30,808 nucleotides of DNA from Bacillota bacterium (GTDB taxonomy: Bacteria > Bacillota > Clostridia > Lachnospirales > Lachnospiraceae). The notes under the pieces are model-generated. The model saw only the letters and a list, made by a program, of their open reading frames with translations. It was not told where the DNA came from and searched no databases. Below are positions 1 through 8,509 of the stretch, piece by piece. The position numbers and the translations under genes are program-made. The first letter of the stretch is position 1, and each line of letters begins with the position of its first letter. Where the stretch lies: NCBI GenBank assembly GCA_023411225.1, contig JAEYPA010000089.1:1-30808 (forward strand). The letters run 5' to 3'.

Positions 1-1404
1 GGTAGAGAGTATATCGATTCAGGTATGTATATAGAGCGATTATTTCCAGCGATGGGAGTAAGATTTATAGCGATTAACGATGGCATTGATTCTGGTGAAG
101 CAAAATCACAGTCAGATGAAATTATTATCCCATTTAAGAACCTTATAAACGATGCTTACTGTAGAGATATTTCTATTAAAATTCGTTCTCATCTGGAGAT
201 TAAGAGAAAGCAAGGGGATGTAATCACTGCATTTGTTGCGTATGGATACAAAAAGAATGAAAAAGACAAGCACAAATTAGAAATTGATGTGTATGCAGCG
301 AATGTTGTAAAAGATATTTTCAGAATGAAGCTGCATGGAAAAAGTCAGGATGCTATTGCATCTGAACTTAATTCTTTGGGAATACTGCCACCGGCTGAGT
401 ATAAGGCAAGTACGGGAAGTAATTATCAGACCTGCTTTAAGACAAAGGAAAAGTCTGAATGGACTTCAGTTATGGTAAGAAGAATCCTGACAAATGAGAT
501 TTATATAGGAAATCTCGTACAAGGAAAACAGACCACACCAAACCACAAGGTCAAAAAGACCATAATCAAAGAGGAGTGCGAGTGGGTAAGGATTGAAAAG
601 AACCATGAACCGATTATCACTGACAGAGATTTTGAGGTGGTACAGAGATTACTTGCTATGGATACAAGGACATCGCCTGACAGAGAAGAGGTTTATCCTT
701 TGTCTGGTATTGTGACTTGCGGAGATTGTGGTGTGCCTATGGTAAGAAAAACATCAAAAGTCGGCGGAAAAACTTATGCCTATTATCTGTGTGCTACCCA
801 TAAGGATTCAAAGCAGTGTAGCTCTCACAGAATTTCCACGGATAAGTTGGAAGAAGTGGTGCTGGAGATTTTGCAGACACACATTGATAACATTATTGAC
901 CTTAAAAGAATTCTTTCTTTTATCGGCAACGTGCCATTTCAGCAGCTGGATATGAAAAAGCTTGAGGAAAGGCGTGAAAAGAAACAGGCAGAAGTAGACA
1001 GATGTGCAGATCTCAGAGGAATGCTTTATGAGGATATGAAGGATGGTATTATTTCAAAGGAAGATTACAAGGAACTTCATGCGGCATATGAGCAGAGGAA
1101 AAAGAATGCTGAGATTGCTATTCATCAGATTGAATTGGAAATGGATGATGTGTTGAATCGTAAGAGCAAAGGTTTTGTATGGCTTGATTATTTTACGGAA
1201 CATAAAAACATTGAGAAACTCACGAGGGAAGTGGTTGTATCTCTTATCCGTGAAATAAAGGTATTTGATAAGAATCACATTGATGTAGTGTTTGACTTTG
1301 ATGACTGCTACAAGGAATGTCTTGATGTAATAGAAAGTCAGGGACATTTTGTTGAAGTGGACAGTACGGGAAAACTGAATATCAGATTAAAGGAGGCTGT
1401 GTAG
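1..1404 (+). CDS. Large serine recombinase 1 (5' end outside window)
   Basis: Site-specific DNA recombinase of the large serine (resolvase/invertase) class, which cuts and rejoins att sites to insert or excise a mobile element. The frame is open from base 1 and its first codons read GREYIDSGMYIERLF, the resolvase helix after the missing LGR motif. The gene therefore starts upstream, and the ATG at 25 is internal. The catalytic serine is off the window. Visible are the end of the resolvase domain (IKIRSHLEIKRK), the Recombinase domain, a zinc ribbon (CGDCG then C-x8-C, around bases 719-828) and a long charged coiled-coil (roughly 960-1150), the usual order in this family. It is the first of three tandem recombinase genes, ending one base before the next ATG. 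All three probably belong to one element and may act together. Family call is certain; the individual role is unknown. Confidence 0.93.
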   Translation, partial: GREYIDSGMYIERLFPAMGVRFIAINDGIDSGEAKSQSDEIIIPFKNLINDAYCRDISIKIRSHLEIKRKQGDVITAFVAYGYKKNEKDKHKLEIDVYAANVVKDIFRMKLHGKSQDAIASELNSLGILPPAEYKASTGSNYQTCFKTKEKSEWTSVMVRRILTNEIYIGNLVQGKQTTPNHKVKKTIIKEECEWVRIEKNHEPIITDRDFEVVQRLLAMDTRTSPDREEVYPLSGIVTCGDCGVPMVRKTSKVGGKTYAYYLCATHKDSKQCSSHRISTDKLEEVVLEILQTHIDNIIDLKRILSFIGNVPFQQLDMKKLEERREKKQAEVDRCADLRGMLYEDMKDGIISKEDYKELHAAYEQRKKNAEIAIHQIELEMDDVLNRKSKGFVWLDYFTEHKNIEKLTREVVVSLIREIKVFDKNHIDVVFDFDDCYKECLDVIESQGHFVEVDSTGKLNIRLKEAV

Positions 1405-1405
1405 T

Positions 1406-3127
1406 ATGGCAAGAAAGAGTAGAAAAAATACGCCGATTGCAGTTGCAAAGCCAACTGACAATCTGACAACAAAAGCAGTTTTAAGCCTTGATAAGGAGGC
1501 AAAACCATATCAGGTTGGAATCTATGCGAGACTTTCATTCGAATCAGAGGCGAATAAGGAAAGAGATACTGTAGATACACAGATTGCATATATCAGAGAG
1601 TTTATTAATGGGCAGGATGATATGGTAGAAGTTTGTGTGTATGCTGATATATCTGTTACAGGAACAACTTTTGAAAGACCGGAATTTGACCGAATGATTC
1701 AGGATATTCGAGCCGGCAAAATCAATACTGTTATTACCCGTGACCTTAGCAGGCTTGGAAGAAATTATGTGGAAGCAGGTAACTACATTGAGAGAGTATT
1801 TCCTTTTCTTGATGTGAGATATATTGCTATCACAGATGATTTTGATACAGCAAGACCGGGAACTGATTTATCTGTACCGCTTAAGAATATTGTGAACGAA
1901 TATTATTCCAAAGACCTTTCAAAGAAAGTAGAAACTGGTAAGCATAGTATTTGGGCACAGGGCGGCTTCAGCGAAGGAACGCCACCATATGGGTATTACA
2001 GAGCTACAGATGGTTCAAGAAAGCTTTTGATTGATGAAGAAGTATCTGACAATGTAGTCAGGATTTTCAATATGTTTCTGGATGGGAAAGGGTATGCTGG
2101 TATTGCAAAAACTCTGCAAAGCGAAGGAATCCTTTCGCCACCGAAATACAGATTTTACAAAGCCGGAAAAACTGAGTTTGCCGAAAAAGCAAGGGAATGG
2201 CACTATTCACACGTAAAAGAGATACTTCAGGGAGAATACTATATTGGCAATATTGTTCATGGAAAGCAGAGGAAGGCTCTTGATACGGGAAGAAAGAATA
2301 AAAAAACAGATAAGTCCAAGTGGCAGCGAGTAGAAAATGCTCATGAACCTATCATTGATAAAGATACTTTCTATAGAGTTCAGGAAAGAATGGAACTTAT
2401 CAAGAACAAGCATTTGGAAGCATCAAAACCTAACCCTGATGCTCCCAAGAAGCCAGATAATATTCTGGTATATAAAACAAAATGCGCCTGTTGTGGAGGA
2501 AGTGTTTTGGTTACCAGACATCATACTCATTCGGACAAGTTCATATATAAGTGCAGTAAGCGTAGGAAATTAGCAGCATTGTGCGGGAATAAATCTTCTT
2601 ATGAATACAATGAGGTTATGGACAGCGTATTTTCCGTTATCCGCCAGCACATGAATCTGTGTATTGAAAAAACAAAATTTGTTCAGAAAATGAACAGTAG
2701 AAAAGAGAATGTCCTGCAATATGACATTTATACAAAACAGATAGCAAAGCTTCAGAATGATGTTAGAAGAATTACTGCTAACAAAAGCGGCTTGTATGAA
2801 GATTACAGGGAACAGCTTATAACGGCGGAAGAGTTATGCCAGTATCAGAAAGAGTATGAAAGCAGAGTAAATGAGATTGAGGCTCAAATCACTGAGCTGC
2901 TTTACCGCAGAAGTCTCTATGAGAAAGATTTTCACATTGGTGAAGGCTGGGAAGAAACCGTTAATAAGTATTTGTCAAAGAGGAAACTTACAAGGGAACT
3001 TGTGGAAGCGTTTGTATCAGAAATTATATTTACTGATAATAATATAGAAGTAAAGCTTCTGTATGATGATTTCCTTAAGGAACTGCTTGAGGTGGCAGAA
3101 GAAAGAGAGGTGAGCAGCAATGGATAA
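1406..3127 (+). CDS. Large serine recombinase 2
   Basis: Complete 573-residue serine recombinase. A 35-residue N-terminal extension precedes the resolvase domain. The catalytic serine is in YARLS (S44), and the DNA-binding/active-site arginines lie in TRDLSRLGRNY. The Recombinase domain follows, then a zinc ribbon starting CACCGG with further Cys near 2552 and 2581, then a coiled-coil (about residues 430-500). Length and order fit active large serine integrases (450-600 residues). The start follows AAAGGAGG at 1390-1397, inside the end of recombinase 1. The gene overlaps recombinase 3 by 8 bases, so the three are probably co-translated. No disruption is visible. Which of the three performs integration, excision or an accessory role cannot be told from sequence. 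Confidence 0.96.
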   Translation: MARKSRKNTPIAVAKPTDNLTTKAVLSLDKEAKPYQVGIYARLSFESEANKERDTVDTQIAYIREFINGQDDMVEVCVYADISVTGTTFERPEFDRMIQDIRAGKINTVITRDLSRLGRNYVEAGNYIERVFPFLDVRYIAITDDFDTARPGTDLSVPLKNIVNEYYSKDLSKKVETGKHSIWAQGGFSEGTPPYGYYRATDGSRKLLIDEEVSDNVVRIFNMFLDGKGYAGIAKTLQSEGILSPPKYRFYKAGKTEFAEKAREWHYSHVKEILQGEYYIGNIVHGKQRKALDTGRKNKKTDKSKWQRVENAHEPIIDKDTFYRVQERMELIKNKHLEASKPNPDAPKKPDNILVYKTKCACCGGSVLVTRHHTHSDKFIYKCSKRRKLAALCGNKSSYEYNEVMDSVFSVIRQHMNLCIEKTKFVQKMNSRKENVLQYDIYTKQIAKLQNDVRRITANKSGLYEDYREQLITAEELCQYQKEYESRVNEIEAQITELLYRRSLYEKDFHIGEGWEETVNKYLSKRKLTRELVEAFVSEIIFTDNNIEVKLLYDDFLKELLEVAEEREVSSNG

Positions 3128-4643
3128 GACGATAGCTCTTTATATGAGATTATCAGATGAAGATGACAACTTAGCTGCTCATGAGGAAAGTAACAGTATT
3201 TCCCATCAGCGAAAGTTAATGCTTGATCATATCCAGAAACTGCCTGAACTAAAGGACTGCAACATAATGGAATTTTCAGATGATGGATATTCCGGAGCAG
3301 ACTTTAGCAGACCTAATTTTGTAAAAATGATGGATCTGGTAAAGGCTGGTAAGATTCAGGTTATTGTGACGAAGGACTACAGCAGACTCGGACGAGATTA
3401 TCTTGAAGTCGGTAACTATATGGAATGTATATTTCCGGTTCTTCAGGTAAGATATATCAGTGTGAATGATAATTACGATTCTGCAAACAGCTTTGGTTCA
3501 ACCGGAGGTATGAGTGTTGCACTGAAAAATCTTGTGAATGCATTGTATTGTAAGGATGCATCAAAAAAAGTAAGAGCTGCTAAGGCAGTGTTGGCTAAGC
3601 AGGGAAAGTACATTGCTGCATTTGCTCCTTTTGGATACCAGAAAAGTGAAGATGATAAGCATATGTTAGTTCCTGACCCCGTAACAGCACCTGTTGTCCA
3701 GCAGATATTTGAACTGGCTATTAAAGGCATGAAATACACCGAGATTGCCAATTATCTGAATAATAATGGATATGATAGCATATTTGAGTATTACCAAAAG
3801 ATTGGAGTTAAGAGATGTTACGACAGGGATATTGGTGAGCACATGTGGAGTGCCAGTACAGTAATGGAGATTTTATATAATGAAGTCTATATTGGTTCTG
3901 TAATCAATAACAAGACGGCTGATAATATTGATACTGGTCATCAGGTTGTGCAGAGAGATAAAGAGGACTGGATAATTGTTGAAAACTGTCATGAACCATT
4001 AGTTTCTGTGGAAGACTTCAAGCTTGCTCACAAGATTATAGCAAGACGAGAAGTGACTAAGAGAAAACCAAATGGAAAGTGGCGTAAATCATATATTCGT
4101 TGTGGAATATGTGGTAAGGGACTTTGCAAATACGGAAATAAATCCTCATACAGATGCCATAACGGTCATGTGTCACGTATTAGAGGTAAAGAACTTGAGG
4201 CGGCACTTCTGGACATTGCTAGAAATATGGCACTGTCTCAGTTGCATGAATTTGAGTTAAAAACTAATAGTGGTAATTGTCCAGATAATCTTGAGAGGGA
4301 AATCGAATCACTTAAAAAGTCAAAGGCGCACTATGCAAAGCTCAAGTTTGAGATATACGATGATTATACAAAGGCAAATATCACTCGTGATCAGATGGCA
4401 AAAAAGACTGCCGAAGTTAAGCAGAAAATCGCAGAGATAGAAAGTCTGATTACAGAGAAGCAGGAAACACTTGATATGCAAAAGGATCTCTTTCTTGATG
4501 CAAAGCAGGAACAGCTAACAAAGCTTAGTAAGTTGGATGAGTTTGATGAAGAAGTAATCAGATATCTCATTGATTATGTGTTGGTGTATGATAATGAGCA
4601 TATTGAAATCAGATGGAACTTTGATGACTTTCAGGCTGGATGA
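3120..4643 (+). CDS. Large serine recombinase 3
   Basis: Complete 507-residue serine recombinase, nearest to the element end. The resolvase domain starts almost at the N-terminus with the catalytic serine at S12 (YMRLS); the arginine motif is KDYSRLGRDYLEVGNY. The Recombinase domain, a short zinc ribbon (CGICGKGLC, then Cys and His near 4154-4168) and a coiled-coil (about residues 390-460) follow. A good ribosome site (GAGAGGTGAGCAGC, about 3105-3118) lies inside recombinase 2. A terminator lies 50 bases after the stop and the integration junction about 120 bases after it. That is the normal arrangement for a recombinase module at the end of an integrated element. Confidence 0.96.
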   Translation: MDKTIALYMRLSDEDDNLAAHEESNSISHQRKLMLDHIQKLPELKDCNIMEFSDDGYSGADFSRPNFVKMMDLVKAGKIQVIVTKDYSRLGRDYLEVGNYMECIFPVLQVRYISVNDNYDSANSFGSTGGMSVALKNLVNALYCKDASKKVRAAKAVLAKQGKYIAAFAPFGYQKSEDDKHMLVPDPVTAPVVQQIFELAIKGMKYTEIANYLNNNGYDSIFEYYQKIGVKRCYDRDIGEHMWSASTVMEILYNEVYIGSVINNKTADNIDTGHQVVQRDKEDWIIVENCHEPLVSVEDFKLAHKIIARREVTKRKPNGKWRKSYIRCGICGKGLCKYGNKSSYRCHNGHVSRIRGKELEAALLDIARNMALSQLHEFELKTNSGNCPDNLEREIESLKKSKAHYAKLKFEIYDDYTKANITRDQMAKKTAEVKQKIAEIESLITEKQETLDMQKDLFLDAKQEQLTKLSKLDEFDEEVIRYLIDYVLVYDNEHIEIRWNFDDFQAG

Positions 4644-4652
4644 TGGTATAAT
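4644..4652 (+). promoter_or_regulatory. Possible extended -10 promoter at the element end
   Basis: TGGTATAAT begins directly after the recombinase 3 stop and matches the extended -10 consensus (TG-n-TATAAT). No convincing -35 is seen 17 bases upstream. If active it would start a transcript of only about 80 bases, ending at the terminator 4693-4742, or read into the recQ remnant. AT-rich DNA makes chance matches common. Confidence 0.35.
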
Positions 4653-4692
4653 CAGTAGTAATAGCGAGAAAACAAAAATATAAAGAAGTAAC

Positions 4693-4742
4693 ATGGGGAA
4701 TCTTGCTAAAGGTTCCCCATTGATAAAAAAATTAATTTTTTT
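4693..4742 (+). terminator. Rho-independent terminator of the recombinase operon
   Basis: ATGGGGAATCTT (4693-4704) pairs with AAGGTTCCCCAT (4709-4720), one G-T wobble, around a GCTA loop. An AT-rich stretch and a run of T at 4735-4743 follow. It ends transcription of the three recombinases before the host sequence. The first ATG of the open recQ frame is the first three bases of this stem. Confidence 0.85.
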
Positions 4743-4761
4743 TGTTTCTTACTTGACACGA

Positions 4762-4792
4762 GCAGAAGCCCACTGTATTTCACAGTGGGGGC
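4762..4792 (+). other. Right attachment junction of the element within recQ
   Basis: Reading the frame across this point, unrelated residues (..YLTRA) change abruptly to EAHCISQWGQDFRPSY, the universally conserved RecQ Walker B/DEAH region with its first Asp replaced by Ala. RecQ similarity continues unbroken to 6600. Upstream are the element's terminator and recombinases. The junction is therefore near 4760-4766. The target contains a perfect inverted repeat, CCCACTGT (4769-4776) and ACAGTGGG (4782-4789) with a 5-base spacer, of the kind serine integrases bind. The exact crossover dinucleotide cannot be set without the left end. Confidence 0.8.
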
Positions 4793-6680
4793 AGGATTTC
4801 AGACCAAGTTACCTAAAGATTGTTGATTTTGTAAATGGTTTGCCGAACCGACCTATTGTAAGTGCGTTTACTGCTACTGCTACAGAAGAGGTAAAGAATG
4901 ATATAGAATGTATTTTAAATCTTAACAAGCCAGAGGTTGTGGTAACCGGATTTGATAGGAAGAATTTGTACTATCGTGTGGAGAGTATTAGGAGAAAAGA
5001 TGATTTTATAGTGGAATACATAGAACAACATCAGTATGAGAGTGGCATTATTTATTGTGCTACTCGTAAGAATGTGGATGCTCTCCATGAATTGTTATTC
5101 AAAAAGGGAGTATCTGTCACGAAGTATCATGCAGGTATCGATAATGAGACGAGAAAGAAAAACCAGGATGATTTTATCTATGACCGTGCCCAACTTATTG
5201 TGGCTACCAATGCATTTGGTATGGGTATCGATAAGTCCAATGTCCGTTATGTCATCCATTATAACATGCCACAGAGTATGGAGAACTATTATCAGGAAGC
5301 CGGACGTGCCGGAAGAGATGGTGAGCCCTCCCAGTGTATCTTACTATTCTCAGCCCAGGACATCATTATTAACAAATTCTTACTGGAGAAAAAAGACTTC
5401 AGCGAAGTGGATTATGAAGATGTGGAAATGATACAGCAGCGTGATGCAAAAAGATTGCAGACTATGGAAGGCTACTGTCGAACCACAGGCTGCTTAAGAA
5501 ACTATATTCTAGACTATTTTGGTGAGAAGACAGCAGGTCCTTGTGATAATTGTGGTAATTGCCATCGTGAGTACAAAGAAGTCGATATGACCAAAGAAGC
5601 AAAATGGGTGATAAATTGTGTCGTAGAAACAAAGGGGCGTTATGGGTTAACCATAGTCCTGGGGACCTTACTTGGAGCCAATCGTGCCCGATTAAAGGAA
5701 CTGGGTACCGTGAATTACAAATCTTATGGGAAGTTGCAAGAATGTAGTGAAGCACAGCTTAGGCTGTTGATTAGTCAGATGATATTGGATGGGTATCTGT
5801 ACCAGACCAACGATCAATACAGTGTACTCAAAATGGGAAACATTGCCCCACTAAAGGATGGTAATAATCAAGTGATTGTTCGTATGCACGAGGAGAAAGA
5901 GCCTTCTAGAAAGCAGAAAGTAAGTCACAAGAGAAGTACCGATTCTCTTACAAGTGCAGGTTTTGCCTTATTTGAGCAACTTCGACAACTGCGCCTAACG
6001 ATTGCCAGAGAGGAGGCTCTGCCACCTTATATTATTTTCAGTGATAAGTCATTAATTGATATGTGTGTCAGACTTCCAAAGAATCAGCAAGAAATGCTTG
6101 CTGTGTCCGGAGTTGGTGCTAATAAGCTTAAGAAGTACGGCAAAAGATTTCTTGATGCAATAAGTAGCTATCAACTAGTGCATCCTACTACTGTCATAAG
6201 CATCCACGAAGAAAATGAAGCTGAACCAGTAACCAGCACATCAACTAAACGTAAGAAAAGCAAGGAAGAATTCTATCTTACAGCGACTGATGCTTTCAAT
6301 TTTAAATATGAAAATCTATATTATATCAGTGACATCAAAGATGAGTTAAACAGAATATGTACTGTCGATGTAGTTAAGAAAGCAACCATAACTAAGATAT
6401 GGGACTACCTCGTGTCTGAAGAACTGACAACACTGGAGAAAACAGATGGACAATTCATCAAGGTTGCGACCAAAAAGGGACGAGCTCTGGGAATCCAAAT
6501 GGTAGATAAAATAAGCAAAGCAGGGATATCTTATCGTTTGTTAATGTATCCACGAGAAGTCCAAAAAAGGATAGTGGAGTATTTTGTGAAGGAGCAATAA
6601 TAGATGGATGGGGAAAGATATAGAAAATAGTTGCACTTATAAACTTAGGACATGTAAACAGTAATAAGGAAAATAAAGAG

Positions 6681-6722
6681 ATGCCATAGTGACAGTAGTT
6701 GATGTTGCTATGGCATTTCTTT
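6681..6722 (+). terminator. Terminator after recQ
   Basis: ATGCCATAG (6681-6689) pairs perfectly with CTATGGCAT (6708-6716) and is followed by TTCTTT. The 18-base loop and short T tract make it a moderate terminator, placed 80 bases after the recQ stop. Confidence 0.65.
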
Positions 6723-6776
6723 GCTGTAGGGGTTAATGTTATTCAACAGTATTAAATGTAGAAGGATAACTTATAC

Positions 6777-6819
6777 TTGACTAAAAATGCAAAGCATACT
6801 ATACTAAAAATGCAAAGCA
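6777..6819 (+). promoter_or_regulatory. Promoter with two direct repeats, likely XRE operator
   Basis: TTGACT (6777-6782), a 17-base spacer and TATACT (6800-6805) form a near-consensus sigma-A promoter. The 17-mer actaaaaatgcaaagca occurs twice, at 6780-6796 and 6803-6819. One copy covers the -35 edge and spacer; the other overlaps the -10 and the start site. The 23-base period (about two helix turns) puts both copies on one face. Binding here would block RNA polymerase. The regulator gene at 6841 is the obvious candidate binder (inference). Confidence 0.75.
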
Positions 6820-6840
6820 AACTTAGCAAGGAGGAGTAAA

Positions 6841-7044
6841 ATGAAAACTAGAATTGCTGAATTGCGTAAAAAGAATAAGATCTCCCAAGAAGAACTTGCT
6901 TTGGCTGTAGGGGTTACAAGGCAAACGATTACTTCTATTGAGGTTGAAAAGTATGTAGCTTCATTGCCTTTAGCATATAAGATTGCTCATTATTTTGATA
7001 TGTCTATAGAAGAAGTATTTGATTTTTCTCAAATAGAAGACTAA
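6841..7044 (+). CDS. Small XRE-family transcriptional regulator
   Basis: A 67-residue protein consisting of one Cro/C1-type helix-turn-helix (XRE family). The core SQEELALAVGVTRQTITSIE is followed by AHYFDMSIEEVFDF, the typical end of this small class. No sensor domain is visible, so it probably acts as a simple dimeric repressor. AAGGAGGAG precedes the ATG by a few bases. It is followed after 14 bases by two small membrane protein genes, a common arrangement in Firmicutes where the regulator controls its own operon. The doubled 17-mer in its promoter fits that. Confidence 0.9.
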   Translation: MKTRIAELRKKNKISQEELALAVGVTRQTITSIEVEKYVASLPLAYKIAHYFDMSIEEVFDFSQIED

Positions 7045-7058
7045 TGGAGGTGTAGTTA

Positions 7059-7496
7059 ATGGAACAATTTAAGAAAAAAATGAAAACAAGAATAACATGG
7101 CTTTCGGTACTTACACTTATTACTGCATTGCTAGGAGTATATGCTGTGTTTTTTGCCCCAGAAATACTTAAAAACAGCAAAGTATTTGAATTTCAGGGGG
7201 GAGTAACTGCTGCTATTTGTATTCTATCATCATTAAACATAATAAAGTACAATAATATTTTAAAGGATGATACCAAACTGAAATTGGAATGCAACAAAGA
7301 AAATGATGAGAGATTCAAATTGATAAAAAGTAAAGCCGGTATCCCAATTGTTCCGGCTCTATCCATCATGATGATTATAACAGGAATTATAGCAGGATAC
7401 TTTAATATGACTATTTTCTTTACCTTAATCATTGTTGCAATGTGTCAAGTGTTAATAAGTGGCTGTATCAAACTATTTTATATAAAAAAAATGTGA
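7059..7496 (+). CDS. Small four-helix membrane protein
   Basis: A 145-residue protein with four predicted membrane segments at about residues 12-32, 46-64, 93-113 and 117-138. A charged cytoplasmic linker between the second and third contains NDERFKLIKSKAG. The D-E-R..I...A pattern resembles small uncharacterised membrane families found next to XRE regulators (DUF2178-like), but I cannot confirm the family. TGGAGGTG precedes the ATG. It belongs to the regulator operon. A role in sensing or membrane stress is only a guess from context. Confidence 0.75.
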   Translation: MEQFKKKMKTRITWLSVLTLITALLGVYAVFFAPEILKNSKVFEFQGGVTAAICILSSLNIIKYNNILKDDTKLKLECNKENDERFKLIKSKAGIPIVPALSIMMIITGIIAGYFNMTIFFTLIIVAMCQVLISGCIKLFYIKKM

Positions 7497-7506
7497 GGTT
7501 GATAAT

Positions 7507-7824
7507 ATGAATGTACCAACATGGGTTGCATGGATCATAGTAGCTATACTTGCTGTTCTTTCTATACTTATTTTTACCGGAAAGGCTCCCTTCTTAATTG
7601 CAGGTTTCAATACAGCAAGTAAAGAGGAAAGAAGTAAATATAGTATAAAAAAGTTAAGTAGAGTAGTTGGCGGTGGATTTGGTGTTATCACTGTGATTGA
7701 AGCTTTAGTTGTGTTTTATAATGCTGAGTTACCTAGGGCAATAGCTTGGTTGATGCCATGGGGATTATTTGGTACCATCGCTATCATGCTTATTTTGGCC
7801 AATACAATTTGTAGGGAATCCTAG
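7507..7824 (+). CDS. DUF3784-like small membrane protein
   Basis: A 105-residue protein with three membrane segments (about residues 7-25, 54-72 and 80-98). After the first segment comes FLIAGFNTASKEERSKYS, which strongly resembles the signature of DUF3784 proteins (IAGYNT-x-SKEEK). This family is found in many Clostridia, usually beside small regulators, with no established function. It starts 10 bases after the preceding gene with GAGGT upstream and ends the three-gene operon. No terminator is obvious between it and the tRNA promoter. Confidence 0.8.
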   Translation: MNVPTWVAWIIVAILAVLSILIFTGKAPFLIAGFNTASKEERSKYSIKKLSRVVGGGFGVITVIEALVVFYNAELPRAIAWLMPWGLFGTIAIMLILANTICRES

Positions 7825-7955
7825 GTGGGATACTATTGGTGACTATGAAGATAGTTAAGTTTAAACTAAGACGTTACTTGCGTCGGAGAAACCTTCATAT
7901 ATGATGATAGATAGTGGTGTTCCCAGGAGAAAATATAGAAATTATCAAAATTGTG

Positions 7956-7984
7956 TTGACAAAAGCAAAAATTAATAGTATATT
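7956..7984 (+). promoter_or_regulatory. Promoter of tRNA-Gly
   Basis: TTGACA (7956-7961), a 17-base spacer and TATATT (7979-7984) give a near-perfect sigma-A promoter, ending about 45 bases before the tRNA. This strength is expected for a stable RNA gene. Confidence 0.85.
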
Positions 7985-8028
7985 ATATCTTGCGTTGAGT
8001 AAACAACTCATCGATTATAATAATATAC

Positions 8029-8100
8029 GCGCGAGTGGCTCAGTGGTGGAGTATCGCCTTGCCAAGGCGAGGGTCGCGGGTTCGAATCCCGTCTCGCGCT
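8029..8100 (+). tRNA. trnG: tRNA-Gly (anticodon GCC)
   Basis: A 72-base cloverleaf. Acceptor stem GCGCGAG (8029-8035) pairs with CTCGCGC (8093-8099). The D loop carries GTGG, the anticodon loop reads TTGCCAA with GCC in the centre, and the T arm has GGTTCGAATCC. The discriminator is T, as usual for bacterial glycine tRNA. CCA is not encoded; TGAGAA follows, so CCA is added enzymatically. The promoter lies just upstream and the terminator just downstream, so it is a single-gene unit. Its last bases recur at 9219-9230. Confidence 0.97.
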
Positions 8101-8106
8101 TGAGAA

Positions 8107-8150
8107 AAAGAAACGAGGGTATCCGAAAAGGATACCCTTGTTTCTTTTTT
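8107..8150 (+). terminator. Terminator of tRNA-Gly
   Basis: An 18-base stem with one G-T wobble (8107-8124 with 8130-8147; core GGGTATCC/GGATACCC), a five-base loop and TTTTTT at 8145-8150. Very strong. Confidence 0.93.
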
Positions 8151-8244
8151 CGAGTCCAATCCTGGACTCGAAGTTCGAATTTCTCCGCTTCGCTCCGGTC
8201 CGCGCAGAGCCGAGGTCCCCCGGACCTCGTGCGCCGTCTCGCGC
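8151..8244 (+). repeat. GC-rich hairpin repeat, copy A
   Basis: It begins directly after the tRNA terminator. Hairpin 1 is CGAGTCC-aatcct-GGACTCG (8151-8170). A linker containing TTCGAATTTCTCCGC follows, then hairpin 2: GCGCA (8202-8206) and TGCGC (8230-8234) enclosing GAGGTCC-CCC-GGACCTC (8212-8228). It ends with CCGTCTCGCGC, the last bases of the tRNA. About 87% identical to copy B over its last 75 bases. GC content is far above the surroundings, and open frames here are compositional artefacts. Confidence 0.8.
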
Positions 8245-8509
8245 ATACGTTATCCTTTGATTTTCAAGGGATTTTTTATTGCGCTATGCGAAATAGGCTT
8301 GCTTAGAAAGTGTAAGAGATACATTTCGAAAAGGTTCGAAAAGAAGTGTATATATATATTTTGAAAATTTTATATAATTATGTAAGAAAGTGTGATATTA
8401 TGATTTATGAGTTTACATATAATTAGAATTTGTCATTGAGTTATGTAATTCATAATTATTTTACAAAAGCGAAGTGAAGATTATTTATATAAGTGACAGG
8501 AGGAAAACA
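8245..8509 (+). other. AT-rich intergenic region before the reductase gene
   Basis: No gene is supportable. It contains AT-rich DNA with TTCGAAAAGGTTCGAAAAG at 8323-8341, which echoes the GGTTCGAA of the repeats, and several weak -10-like hexamers. The reductase promoter must be here, but no -35/-10 pair stands out. Confidence 0.5.

Larger units (their letters stand above)
4693..6600 (+). pseudogene. recQ: recQ helicase, 3' portion split by the element
   Basis: RecQ-family 3'-5' DNA helicase remnant, a repair enzyme. From 4765 it has the DEAH-box remnant EAHCISQWG, motif III (SAFTATAT), motif IV (GIIYCATRKN), motifs V-VI (AFGMGIDKSNVRYVIHY, QEAGRAGRDG), the zinc-binding cysteines (CDNCGNC near 5541-5563), an RQC winged helix, an HRDC domain (about 5960-6160) and the extra C-terminal domain seen in Firmicutes. 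Motif 0, the Walker A loop, motif Ia and the first Asp of the DEAH box are missing. They should lie beyond the far end of the element. The open frame extends back to an ATG at 4693, but that ATG sits in a terminator stem and the first 23 residues are element-derived. No ATPase activity is expected from this part alone; excision would restore the gene. Confidence 0.9.

Noticed and set aside
4693..4761. ATG at 4693 as a genuine new start for a shortened RecQ
   Set aside because: The ATG is within a strong terminator stem, the ribosome site is weak, and the product would lack Walker A, so a working helicase is not expected.
7914..8306. Open frame of 130 codons across tRNA-Gly and repeat A, and a reverse frame at 8040-8246
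   Set aside because: They cover a perfect tRNA, its terminator and a structured repeat, with no ribosome site. The apparent protein is the tRNA sequence read as codons.
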